This document shows positions 22,262 through 31,900 of a stretch of DNA of 32,854 nucleotides, one piece after another (position 1 is the first letter of the stretch; every line of letters starts with the position of its first letter). The position numbers and the translations under genes are program-made. The stretch is taken from the NCBI GenBank assembly GCA_938021205.1, contig CALIGI010000260.1, positions 1 through 32,854 of the forward strand. Direction: 5' to 3'. The DNA is from an uncultured Pseudanabaenaceae cyanobacterium (lineage in GTDB: Bacteria > Cyanobacteriota > Cyanobacteriia > PCC-9006 > JAAUQQ01). The notes below the pieces were generated by a model. It was not told the origin of the DNA. It ran no database searches and saw only the letters and a list, made by a program, of their open reading frames with translations.

Positions 22262-23191
22262 TTACAGCTTGTCGGCGATCGCACCACTCACCAATTCATT
22301 CCCGCTCACGCTGAGATGAATATGGTCGTAGTAAAGCTCGGTGGGCTCTTTCTGGGCATCAAAGATGGGCAGGAAGTTGATAAAGGTAATGCCTCGCTCG
22401 TCTATAAATTCCACTAGGCGCTGACGCTCTTTGATTTCGTAGTCTAGGGGACCTCCTTGGCTGGCTAGCTCCCGCTTGAGGGGGGTCATGGCCATGAGGA
22501 ATTTGGCATCATTGGCGGCAGCGAAGTCTTGGATATCGGCGATCGCCTGAAGATTGCGGGCAACGCGATCGCCTGCTTCCGTGCGTGACGCTAGAACTGC
22601 TGGATCGGGCTTGCCTTTGAAAACATACTTGCCAAGTACTTCTGTGATGGCCAGAGCTGGTGACTGGTCGGGGTAGTTGCGATCTAGACCCACGGGAACG
22701 GATGTGGGCTCCACTGCAAAAAGATCATCGGTGTTGATGACGAGGATGATGGTCTCAGAGCCGAAGCTGCCGAAGCGCTGGAGGTAAGCCCGCTCGTTGC
22801 GGGGACCCCAGGAGTTGGCGGAGGCATTGAGAGTTTCGTAGCGATCGCCAGGGTTACGCTGTTCCATGACCTGGGTCAACAGGCTGGAGAGGATATTGGG
22901 TTGATCGGTCCACCAGCCGCCGTTGACGATGGAATCGCCGATGAGGAAGAGGCGATGCTGGCCATCGATGGGGGTGGGGGTGAAGCCTCCGGCTCGCATG
23001 GAGAATTGGTTAATGCGGATGCGATTGCCGAAGCGCGTTGTGGTTTGGTTGGGCTTGAGCAGGTAACCGATTTCGTCATCGCCGATGTAAAGAGGCGGGT
23101 TACCGAAGCCAAAATAGCGGCGTAGGGCAATTTCGGTGATGAGGAAGAAGCCGAGGGCTAGACTGGCGCAGAGAAGTAGAAGTTTCACCAT
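22262..23191 (-). CDS. Membrane-anchored SGNH/GDSL-type hydrolase
   Basis: The 309-residue protein starts with a hydrophobic anchor (about 3-20, LLLLCASLALGFFLITEI). The SGNH fold is marked by LFLIGDSIVNGG (catalytic Ser), LNASANSWGPRNE (block with the Asn) and YYDHIHLSVSG (catalytic Asp and His). The third block reads VINTDDLF rather than the usual GxND. These enzymes hydrolyse esters such as O-acetyl groups on polysaccharides or lipids; the substrate is unknown. The anchor suggests action outside the cytoplasmic membrane. The start ATG (23189-23191) lies directly after the 3' arm of a long inverted repeat and has no clear Shine-Dalgarno sequence. The window shows no partner gene on the same strand. 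Confidence 0.82.
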   Translation of the reverse strand: MVKLLLLCASLALGFFLITEIALRRYFGFGNPPLYIGDDEIGYLLKPNQTTTRFGNRIRINQFSMRAGGFTPTPIDGQHRLFLIGDSIVNGGWWTDQPNILSSLLTQVMEQRNPGDRYETLNASANSWGPRNERAYLQRFGSFGSETIILVINTDDLFAVEPTSVPVGLDRNYPDQSPALAITEVLGKYVFKGKPDPAVLASRTEAGDRVARNLQAIADIQDFAAANDAKFLMAMTPLKRELASQGGPLDYEIKERQRLVEFIDERGITFINFLPIFDAQKEPTELYYDHIHLSVSGNELVSGAIADKL

Positions 23192-23279
23192 AGGGCATCA
23201 AGCATCGAAAAGGTTAGGCCACTGGGAGAACAAACGACCGTTTGTCCTGTTCAGGCTGAGCCTGGTGGTTAGATGCCCT
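23192..23279 (-). promoter_or_regulatory. Structured leader next to the SGNH hydrolase start codon
   Basis: On the minus strand, AGGGCATC (5' side) and GATGCCCT (3' side) pair perfectly over 88 bases, and the 3' arm directly abuts the ATG start codon. Inside is a strong stem, ACAAACG/CGTTTGT, at about 23229-23246 and C/G-rich flanks that can extend it. This suggests a folded 5' leader that controls translation of the hydrolase, or an operator cruciform. No known riboswitch class fits by eye. Confidence 0.45.
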
Positions 23280-23520
23280 GAAATTTTGCAGTGGTAGAGA
23301 TGTCGCGGGTCACATCACTTAGGTAAGTCTAGTTTCGACATGTCAGGCAGTGATATGCTTCGCAAGCGTCCTAACGAGTTAGGCCGTTGCTAGTTCTATG
23401 ATGCCCATGTCCCATAGCTGCTCCTCCATGGTTCTGAGTCTGTTGGTGTGGCGATGCCAAAATAAATGTGCCGATCGCGGCGTGAGATTTGCATAGGCCC
23501 AATTTATAATCTTGGTCCTG

Positions 23521-23640
23521 ATGAATGCAGTCATGCTCAACTTAGATACATTGCTGCTGAGTGATGAGCCGTTTTATCAGCTCTGTCAGGGTAATCAGGA
23601 TCAGCAGTTTGAGATGACGGCAGCGGGAAAATTATCGTAG
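23521..23640 (+). pseudogene. Truncated N terminus of a Uma2 (DUF820) protein
   Basis: A 39-codon frame starts MNAVMLNLDTLLLSDEPFYQ and continues LCQGNQDQQFEMTAAGKLS before TAG. This matches the opening of Uma2-family proteins, in which LTDEQFYQLC, then N(P/R)D, then FERTAQGEL is the standard pattern, but the PD-(D/E)XK-like nuclease body (about 150 residues) is missing. The stop lies exactly where the next strand (I-V-M-P-T-G-G) should begin. A TATAAT box lies at 23505-23510. The family has many copies in cyanobacteria, so this is probably a remnant of a lost copy; a small expressed peptide is possible. Confidence 0.7.
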
Positions 23641-23948
23641 CCTCTTTGTTTTCATAACAGAGGCCACACTGTTAAAACAGTCTCCAACAGCTCTAACTCA
23701 AAAAATTCAGAAATCGGCATCGAGGATCGTCTTAAGTCTGAAGAGAAAAAATGGATGGCAGTAGAGGTAGCACTGTCCCATTAGAGAGTGATAAAAGCTT
23801 GTCATTGTATTGAGGAGGTTTAGAGGCATGCCCTTAATAATCTCTAGAATGCTTACCACGCAAACTTTTTAAGAGTCTATTACTCCTTAAGAAGGCAGCG
23901 CCGTAGCAAGAGGAAGGCAATACGGTTTAGAGCTAGCTTGTGAGTTGT
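23641..23948. other. Gap between the Uma2 remnant and the CHAT-STAND gene
   Basis: A stem GCCTCT/AGAGGC lies just after the Uma2 remnant's stop codon (23640-23666). Frames of 14-20 codons follow but none is convincing. GAGGAAGG at about 23910 lies about 30 bases before the next start, too far for a normal ribosome site. The region probably holds the promoter of the CHAT-STAND gene, but no consensus pair is clear. Confidence 0.4.
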
Positions 23949-26900
23949 ATGAATCATCTGGTGAGTCTGAGTTTGGGGGCAGGAAGCTGTCAACTAGGGT
24001 TTCAAACCGTAACCGTCCAACTGTGGAGCGATCTCACGGCTTTGCCCGTGAAATTTTCTGGGAGCCTACCCCCTGCACCAGAACTGATTGAACTCTACGA
24101 TCGCTGGCAGGCTCTATATCAAGCTTTGCATCATCGGCTGGACCTGTCAGGGAATGAAGCTTCTCCCAATCGTTCCCTCACAAGCGATCTCTCCAAGATT
24201 CAGTTTGCCCCCCAAGGCATCAACAATATTTCTGAAGCTGAATTTGAGCGGGTTAACCAAAATCTTCAAATCGCTTTAAATACTTGGTTACAATCCGAAG
24301 ACTTTTTTTCCATTGACCAGCGCCTGCGACTCCGTCTAGACCCTTCGGCCAGTATCCAATTCATTGTTGAAACAGATGATCGTCTTCTGCGTCACTTGCC
24401 CTGGCATCTTTGGAATCTGTTGGAATATTGCGCCCAGGCAGAAGTGGCCTTTAGCGCCCAAGAATATGAACAGGCACCGATCGCGTTTCCCGTTACAACC
24501 CAGCCCCCTCGCAAAAGCGTTCGGGTCTTGGCAATCTTGGGCAATAGTCACGGCATTGACATCCAGAAAGATCGAGCGCTCTTGGAACAGCTCCCCCAGG
24601 TGGAATCCGTCTTCCTATCCGAACCAAGCCGTTCTGAATTGAACCAGTCTCTCTGGGATTCTCAGGGCTGGGATATTGTCTTTTTTGCTGGGCATAGTAC
24701 GAGCCATCACAATACGGGTCGGCTTTTTATTAATCCCACCGAAAGCATTACAGTTGAACAATTACGCCATGCATTGAAAGCCGCGATCGCCCAAGGGTTA
24801 AAACTTGCCATCTTCAATTCCTGCGATGGACTAGGACTAGCCCAAGCCCTGGAGTCTCTAAATCTTCCCCAATTGATTGTGATGCGCGAGCCGGTGCCCG
24901 ATCGCGTCGCTCACGTCTTTCTGCAAAATTTTTTGCAGGCCCTAGCCCAAGGAATTGCCTTTTATCCAGCCCTACGCCGTGCCCGAGAACAATTGCAAGG
25001 GATCGAAGGAGAATATCCAGGGGCAAGTTGGCTACCGACCCTCTGTCAAAATCCAGCTGCGCCTTCCTTTTCCTGGCCCGACTTGGCAGGGACTGCGGAA
25101 ACCTTGGAGGCTCAACGGAGGATTGGAGATCAACAGCAGACAGGTCAACAGCAGACAGGTCAACAGCAGACCAAGGCATTAGCCTTAGCAACCAATCCCT
25201 ATCAGGGACTCGCTGCATTTTGTGAAGCGGATAGCGATCGCTACTTTGGGCGAGATCGCGAAGTTCAAACTCTCTGGGAGCAGTTTCAACAGCTCTACAA
25301 AAGCCCCAACACCACTCGGTTGATACCGATCTATGGACCATCGGGGTCTGGCAAATCATCTCTAGCCCGAGCAGGACTTCTGGGCAAACTCCAGCAGCAA
25401 ACTCAACGTAAACAGTCTCTCTATCAAATCATTACCTTTGTGCCTGGTATGCAACCATTACATGCGTTGGCCAAGGCTTTAGCGCAAGTTTTGACAGAGG
25501 ATGCTGCACCAGTACGCAAAATCCGCGAGTTTAGCGAAGAACTCACCGTGGCGGACAATGCAGGGAACTACGATGGACTCCAACGCATTGCCCAACTCCT
25601 ACCGAAGATCGAAACCCATCCCTTGGTCATCCTGATTGACCAATGTGAGGAAATTTACTCTCTATGTGAGGATGGAACAGAACGGGATATTTTAATTGGA
25701 AACTTGTTGTACGCGGCACAGCATCGTTCTCAACAAGTCTCTGTCATTATTACGTTTCGCAGCGACTTTCTCGGTGAGACCCATCAGCATCCATCCTTGA
25801 ATCGACTGTTTGCGCAGCAGGGAGTTTTGGTCCCTGCCATGGATAAAGAGAATCTGAGGGAAGCGATCGCTCGGCCCGCCCAGCAGGCGGGTTATCCGTT
25901 GGACGATGCCACAATCAACCTGCTCATTGAGCAAACAGAAGGGCGTGATGGTGCATTGCCGCTGTTGCAATTTGCCCTCACTCAAATTTGGGAAGGATTC
26001 TCGCAAAACATTCCATCTGCTCAGATGCTGCAAGACATCGGAGGTGTCGGCGGAGCATTGGCAGGAGAAGCCCAGCGAATTTATAACGAGTTGCCAAAAG
26101 AAGAGCAAGACATCGCTAGACGCTTGTTTTTAGGATTGGTACAACTGGGAGAAGGCACAAGGGATACGCGGCGACGCACAACGTTAGATGAGTTGATTGC
26201 GGTGCAGGATGATACAGGACAGGTTAGGCAAGTTATCAATCAATTTTCGGCACCGGGGGTCCGGCTGATTACCCTTGCCATCGCCGGAGATTCCGAAACA
26301 ATTGAGGTTACTCATGAGGCCTTATTTGACCATTGGCAACAGCTTAACCATTGGGTAGAGGCAGGACGAGACGATTTACGATTTCAGCGGCGACTGGATG
26401 AGGCTGCTAAGGATTGGTCAACCCATAGACGGCCAGATGGATTGCTGTGGCGTAAGCCCAATCTAGACCTACTGCGCAGCTACCATCAGCGGTGCCAAAC
26501 AGATATGACACCGCTGCAAGTTGACTTCTTTTCAGAATCACAACGATCTGAAAACCAACAGAAGATTTTTAATCGCATTGCGATCGGTATGCTGCTTTTA
26601 CTAACCACTGCCATGACCGGGTTTGGCATGGCAGCAAGCCGCAACGCAGCAGAAGCAAAGCGTGCCAAACAAATTGCCCAAGCTAGACAATTTATTGTCC
26701 AGTCAGAGCAACTCACGGATCAATCTGGCATATCTACCCAGCAGCTCGGTGCTTTACTGGCTGTTCAGGCTGTGAAGATATTCCAGACGATTGAGATGGA
26801 ACGACCCATTGAAATTGACCATGCGCTTTATAAGAGCTTGCTTGTCCCCCGAATGGTTGTAGAGTCATCGGATTCGGCTTGGATGAGTCATGTTGCCATT

Positions 26901-28883
26901 AGCCCTGATGGTCAGCAGTTGGCCACGGCTAGTAATGAGAAACAAGTCAAAGTTTGGGAGATTCCATCTCGAAAAATGTTGGCGGAATTTCCCCATGATG
27001 CATCTATCAATGGCGTCGTGTTCCATCCCAACAGTAGTCAGATTGCAACCGCCAGTGAGGATGGTATTGCAAGGGTATGGGATATTCAAAGCCAAAAGCA
27101 TCTCGCTAAACTGCCCCATGGTGGAGCAGTCAATGGTGTTGCATTTCATCCTGATGGCACTCAGGTCGCAACCGCCAGTGGCAACAACATGGCACAGATT
27201 TGGGATCTCCAAGCCCAGAAAGTTGTAACATCTTTTCCCCACGAGACATCGGTTCAACAGGTCCTGTTTAGCCCTGATGCCTCTCGAATCGCAACTGTGA
27301 GTGTGAATCGCCCTGTGCAAATTTGGGCCGTCGACAGGCAAAGCATTTTATTTTCTTTACCCCATGCTGCTTCGGTCAACGCGATCGCCTTCAATTCCGA
27401 TGGTTCCCAATTGGTTAGTGCTAGTGCGGATGGTATGACTCGGCTTTGGGACCTTCAAACCCAAACCATACTGGCTGAACTTTCTAGCGATGGCTCTGCC
27501 TCTAGCGTCGCCTTCAGCCCTGATGACAAAACAGTCGCAATCTCCAGCAGTGAAGGCACAACAGGGGTTTGGGATATCCAAAGTAACCGTCTATTGTCAG
27601 ATCTTCCCCATGACACCTGGGTCAATCAACTTACCTTTAGCCCAGATGGTCAACAGGTAGCAACGGCAAGCTCCGATGGAACAACACAGTTGTGGAACAT
27701 CGCAGCATGGCAAGCGATCGATGTTTTACCGCATCAAGCATCAGTCTCTGCAATTGCCCTTAGCCCAGATGGCAAAAAACTTGCAACGGCAGGAACAGAC
27801 GGAATGGGACGAATTTGGGATTTAGAAACAGGCCAAGTCTCCCAGGTTCAACCCCATCGTGAAAACATTTGGGGTCTTGCATTTAGTCCCGATGGTCGTA
27901 AAGTGGCGACAGCAAGCACGGATGGAACGGCCAAAATCTGGGAGATCGATAAGGGGAAAGTCCTAGCCAGCTTTAATCATCAAGGTGGGGTTTTTGATGT
28001 GGACTTTAGCCCAGATGGCACAGAAGTAGTAACAGGTGCTGCGGATGGAACAGCCAGAATTTGGGATATCCAAACAGGAGAAATTGTCACGACTTACAGC
28101 CACCAAGGTCCCATTTTCTCGGTTGAATTTAGCCCAGATGGTCAACAGGTTGCATCTGGTGGGTCCGAAGATGCAGCCAAGATTTGGGATAGTCAGACGG
28201 GAAAGTTACTGATCAAATTTCCCCAGAATACTTCAACTATTCACGTTGGCTTTAATTCAGATGGTTCTCAACTAGCAACAGCAGGAGATGACTATATCGC
28301 TCGCATCTGGAATACGACCACAGAGGAGATTGTCCATCAGTTTCGTCACGAAGATACCGTTTTAGGGGTTTCTTTCAGCTCTGATGATACGAAACTTGCC
28401 ACTGCGAGTGATGATGGTACAGCAGGGATCTGGGATCTCAAAACAGGTCAGCGATTAACCTCATTGCCCCATGAAGGCCAAGTCATTAAAGCTGTTTTTA
28501 GCTTAGATGGTTCCCAGGTGATTACAGGAAGCTTCGACAAAATGGCACGCATTTGGTCATACCAATCTTCTGCAAAGTTGGCTGATACTGTTTGTCAGCG
28601 GATAGGGCAAAATTTCAGCGCAAGGAATTGGAAACGTTATCTCGATTTACCCCTCAGTGAGTATGAGTTGAGCTGTAAGAACTTACCTGTTCATTCATCG
28701 GTGCTATTGGAAGTCAAGCGCTTAGCAATAGAAGGAGAGCGCAAAGAGGCTCTCAAAATTTATCGCCAATTGTTACAGATCGCGCCTGACACAGATTTAG
28801 ATCCCTCCACTCGCGAGGTTGAGCAAGATCCTGTGTCACTCATAAAAGGATTAGTCAACGCCGAACCAGAGCAAGAGACCTAA
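23949..28883 (+). CDS. CHAT - nSTAND NTPase - membrane segment - WD40 repeat protein
   Basis: The 1644-residue protein joins four parts. An N-terminal CHAT protease-like domain (about 190-370) has an intact pair, His249 (FFAGHST) and Cys292 (IFNSCDG), preceded by the usual cyanobacterial CHAT lead-in. A Gln/Thr-rich linker (395-408) follows. The STAND-type NTPase (about 415-830) has NPYQGLAAF, Walker A GPSGSGKSS (463-471) and Walker B LVILIDQCEE (559-568). One transmembrane segment lies at 876-896. Fourteen WD40 repeats (about 975-1550) fit two seven-bladed propellers, and a Cys-containing helical tail (RNWKRYLDLPLSEYELSC) ends it. STAND proteins oligomerise when a sensor (here WD40) detects a signal; the CHAT domain may then be activated. 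A death or defence role is inferred. ATG 23949 fits homologue starts (MNHLVSLSLGAG) better than GTG 23940. Confidence 0.93.
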   Translation: MNHLVSLSLGAGSCQLGFQTVTVQLWSDLTALPVKFSGSLPPAPELIELYDRWQALYQALHHRLDLSGNEASPNRSLTSDLSKIQFAPQGINNISEAEFERVNQNLQIALNTWLQSEDFFSIDQRLRLRLDPSASIQFIVETDDRLLRHLPWHLWNLLEYCAQAEVAFSAQEYEQAPIAFPVTTQPPRKSVRVLAILGNSHGIDIQKDRALLEQLPQVESVFLSEPSRSELNQSLWDSQGWDIVFFAGHSTSHHNTGRLFINPTESITVEQLRHALKAAIAQGLKLAIFNSCDGLGLAQALESLNLPQLIVMREPVPDRVAHVFLQNFLQALAQGIAFYPALRRAREQLQGIEGEYPGASWLPTLCQNPAAPSFSWPDLAGTAETLEAQRRIGDQQQTGQQQTGQQQTKALALATNPYQGLAAFCEADSDRYFGRDREVQTLWEQFQQLYKSPNTTRLIPIYGPSGSGKSSLARAGLLGKLQQQTQRKQSLYQIITFVPGMQPLHALAKALAQVLTEDAAPVRKIREFSEELTVADNAGNYDGLQRIAQLLPKIETHPLVILIDQCEEIYSLCEDGTERDILIGNLLYAAQHRSQQVSVIITFRSDFLGETHQHPSLNRLFAQQGVLVPAMDKENLREAIARPAQQAGYPLDDATINLLIEQTEGRDGALPLLQFALTQIWEGFSQNIPSAQMLQDIGGVGGALAGEAQRIYNELPKEEQDIARRLFLGLVQLGEGTRDTRRRTTLDELIAVQDDTGQVRQVINQFSAPGVRLITLAIAGDSETIEVTHEALFDHWQQLNHWVEAGRDDLRFQRRLDEAAKDWSTHRRPDGLLWRKPNLDLLRSYHQRCQTDMTPLQVDFFSESQRSENQQKIFNRIAIGMLLLLTTAMTGFGMAASRNAAEAKRAKQIAQARQFIVQSEQLTDQSGISTQQLGALLAVQAVKIFQTIEMERPIEIDHALYKSLLVPRMVVESSDSAWMSHVAISPDGQQLATASNEKQVKVWEIPSRKMLAEFPHDASINGVVFHPNSSQIATASEDGIARVWDIQSQKHLAKLPHGGAVNGVAFHPDGTQVATASGNNMAQIWDLQAQKVVTSFPHETSVQQVLFSPDASRIATVSVNRPVQIWAVDRQSILFSLPHAASVNAIAFNSDGSQLVSASADGMTRLWDLQTQTILAELSSDGSASSVAFSPDDKTVAISSSEGTTGVWDIQSNRLLSDLPHDTWVNQLTFSPDGQQVATASSDGTTQLWNIAAWQAIDVLPHQASVSAIALSPDGKKLATAGTDGMGRIWDLETGQVSQVQPHRENIWGLAFSPDGRKVATASTDGTAKIWEIDKGKVLASFNHQGGVFDVDFSPDGTEVVTGAADGTARIWDIQTGEIVTTYSHQGPIFSVEFSPDGQQVASGGSEDAAKIWDSQTGKLLIKFPQNTSTIHVGFNSDGSQLATAGDDYIARIWNTTTEEIVHQFRHEDTVLGVSFSSDDTKLATASDDGTAGIWDLKTGQRLTSLPHEGQVIKAVFSLDGSQVITGSFDKMARIWSYQSSAKLADTVCQRIGQNFSARNWKRYLDLPLSEYELSCKNLPVHSSVLLEVKRLAIEGERKEALKIYRQLLQIAPDTDLDPSTREVEQDPVSLIKGLVNAEPEQET
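25131..25172 (+). repeat. 15-bp tandem repeat coding a QQQTG linker
   Basis: The unit CAACAGCAGACAGGT occurs in 2.8 copies, in frame, encoding QQQTG repeated between the CHAT and STAND domains. Unit number is likely to vary between strains by slippage, changing linker length without a frameshift. Confidence 0.9.
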
Positions 28884-28998
28884 ACAGAATCAGTGCTGAT
28901 CAAATGGATAGCCTAAACAGCAAAATGTATTTCTCAAACAACCTCTAAGAAAGCTACTATAGACATCCCCAAAATCCGTAGGCTACCCCATCCCGTTC

Positions 28999-31900
28999 TC
29001 AAACTGAGCTTGCTACTGTAGGCGTTGATTGTTTCTCTCCCGCTTCTGGCTCTGCGACGGCTAGGTCCTCTTCACTGTGATAACCCGATTCAATCAGGAA
29101 ACGGAAGGCTTTGGCGATCGCCTCTGCACATTCCGTCGGGGGCATTTGATAGAAGGCCCCCCAGGCATGGGCTTTGTGACTGCTGTAGCTATCGCGATGC
29201 TGCTCATGCTCATCCAGCCAGGCAATGCGCACAGCATGGCCGACTAGGACATCGAGAACGAGGTAATCTTCGATCTTGAGCTCGGGGTTGCGTTGGGCGA
29301 TCGCAGCCAATTCCAATAGCGCCTCAATGTTCATTTGCCGATATTCCGGGGCCTGAATTTTATTGAGCAAATGCTCAATGCGCAGGGCAAAATTGGTCTC
29401 GCCGGGGGTCATTTCCAGCACGAGGGGATAGCTGTCGAGGCGATTGCGTCGCTCCAGCTTGTCGCCAATCACCACGCCCTTGCATTGGTTGAGCAACTGC
29501 CAAACGCTCTTGTAAAAATCCTTGGGCACGAGGTTGAGGGAGCCTTCGAGCTGACGGCGCTGACGCCAATCACGATTCGCATTTTCACTTTCAGGACTGT
29601 GTCCTTCAAAAGTGTCTTGGGCAATGACAAACTCGATGGATTGGGCAGCCTGGCCAATGTGCAATGATTCTTGCTGTTGCAACACTTGGTTCAGGTCATC
29701 GTAGCCTTCCAAAACAGCCAGCAGCATCATCTTGATTTCGAAGGGGCTCTGCTGCATCAGGGCTTCATAGGCTTCATCCTGGGTCAGCTTTTGCTCCTTG
29801 GCAATTTGGCTGGTGAGCAGCAAGATCAGGTAGCCGACGCGCAGAGTCAGGAAACCTTTGAAGCGTTCAGGATCAGCATGGAGGAGGACGCCGAGGTGAA
29901 GCAAGATTTCCTGGGTGAGGACGCGATCGCGAATGTCCTCGCGACAGAACTCTTGGAGCTTGGCTTTTAGCTCAGGATTAGACAGGGGCTGAGTGATCAG
30001 AGAAGCTTCGCTGTAGGCCTTGCCCACAGCAATTTGCTTGCGACGCACCAAGATATCCGTCACCGCATCAGAAAGGCCAATATCGACCTTCTCCAACAAG
30101 GCCGCAGCGCGGCGCACCAAGGCCCAGAGTCTTAGCTGGCTGGCCTTTTCATAGACTTCATGAATTAGCTCCTCTACCGTCAGGGGACTCTGACCTGAGA
30201 CTAAGGGGGTCAGGAAATTGAGTCCATTGGAGGCACGGAGGGTTTGAAGGAGCTCAATTTGCTCATACAGGTTTTCCGATTGGTGCAGGAGTTTGAAGAT
30301 GCTTTCCTGCTCGGTTTGAACCTCTAGGTCAAATTCCTGCTGATTGCTGAGGGGCTGGTTGTGCTCCAGGTTGAGTTTCAGCGCAGCTTCGCGAATGCTG
30401 GAGGCTGCGGAGCCAAAGGGCGTAAAGGCAAATGCCCCAGGATCGTCGATGCGCTCGCTGCCTGCGGTGAGCATGAGCTGTTGCAGGGGACCCACTTTAA
30501 CCGGTACGCCATCGCAGCGGCCATGGTTAAGCTCCTGCATCAGAGTCAGCAGGGCATCGCGGCCGTTTTCCACCATGGCGCGGGTGATGCGCAGGGTGAG
30601 GAGAGGCTTGCCCAGTTCTCGCCAGTTACGGTGCAGATAGGCGATTTCGCTTTTGATTTGGGCGACGAGGAAGGGTTCGTCCAGGGTGAGATAGAACTGC
30701 TCTAAATCGAGGAAGGCGGGCAGAAAGACCACGGCTTCACCGCGAATGCGGAACAGGCGAGAGGTGGTGAGGCTACGCAGACGGCGCAGGGGACGGCCGG
30801 TGAGCTTGAGCTGTTCGTTGGCACCGATATGCTGGTAAAGCTTGGACAGTTCCTGGGCTTCGTAGAGTTGGATGGGGCTGAGCTGCTCCAGGGTTTGGGT
30901 AGCAACGCCGCAGGATTCCAATTCCGCTTGCAAGACCGCATCTTCAGCCACAAGGGCGATTTGCACAGTGGGTTGGCGCAGTTTACCTAGATGGGTGTGG
31001 CGACCCAGGGGGTCAATATCACCAGGAGCCAGGAGGCCATCGTCCATCATCTGGCCGAGGTAATAGAGGCTCTGGGCCCAAACGAGGGGAACGTTTTCGT
31101 TAGGGAGGCGAGCTTGGCTGCCTGGCTTCTCTTTCTCAGCTTCCACTTGACTGGCGGGGACATAGTAAATCTCGGGCAGGAGGGCAATACCCTCTAGCTT
31201 GACTTCGACAAATTCCAGACGGCTGCGGTAATCGGCAACAAACTCGCGATCGCCCCTAAACAACCCATCTAGCATCAAATAGGTATAGAACAGCGGCCAT
31301 TCACATTCGATATGCTCGAACTGCTGAAGCTCCCAGGGGTCGTAATGGAGGCGATCGTGGGCTTCCAACACAGTTTGGTGACCATCCCGCAGAAAGCGCT
31401 TGCAGCCGTAGCGGCCTTGGAGCTTGGAGATGATTTCGTTACGGGTGCGATCGGCGAGGGCACTATCCTCAATGGCGAAGGCCGGGAAACCAATGACGCT
31501 GAGGGTGGCTGCATCCACTTCTTTGGAGCTGGACTCCCTGGGCAGCAGAGACTTGAGCGTGGCGCGAGCACGGGCAATTTCGTCGGGCAGGACATGAATG
31601 ACCGAAGCTTGACCGCCGTGAATGCCAAAGAGATTGAAGCCATTCAACGCTTCCAAGGCAGCTTTAGCCATGCCCACAGAGCTGGCATTCAGTTCTGCGT
31701 TGCCATGGTTGATCTTGTTGCCTCGCTCCCAGATGCCGTAGTCCGGTGTGCGGTAGGTGCGGCCAATGTAATAGACCAGGTTTTGGACAAAGTTGACCTC
31801 GTCCATGGTGTAAACGATGGACAGCCCTGAAGCAGTCATCTCCGCCAGCATTAGCAGGAATAGAGAAGTGGCATCGAGCTGGAGATGGCCCCATTCATCG

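Noticed and set aside
23505..23510. Complete promoter for the Uma2 remnant
   Set aside because: TATAAT is present, but the nearest -35-like TTGCAT is only 10 bases upstream, too close for a standard promoter, so only the box was noted.
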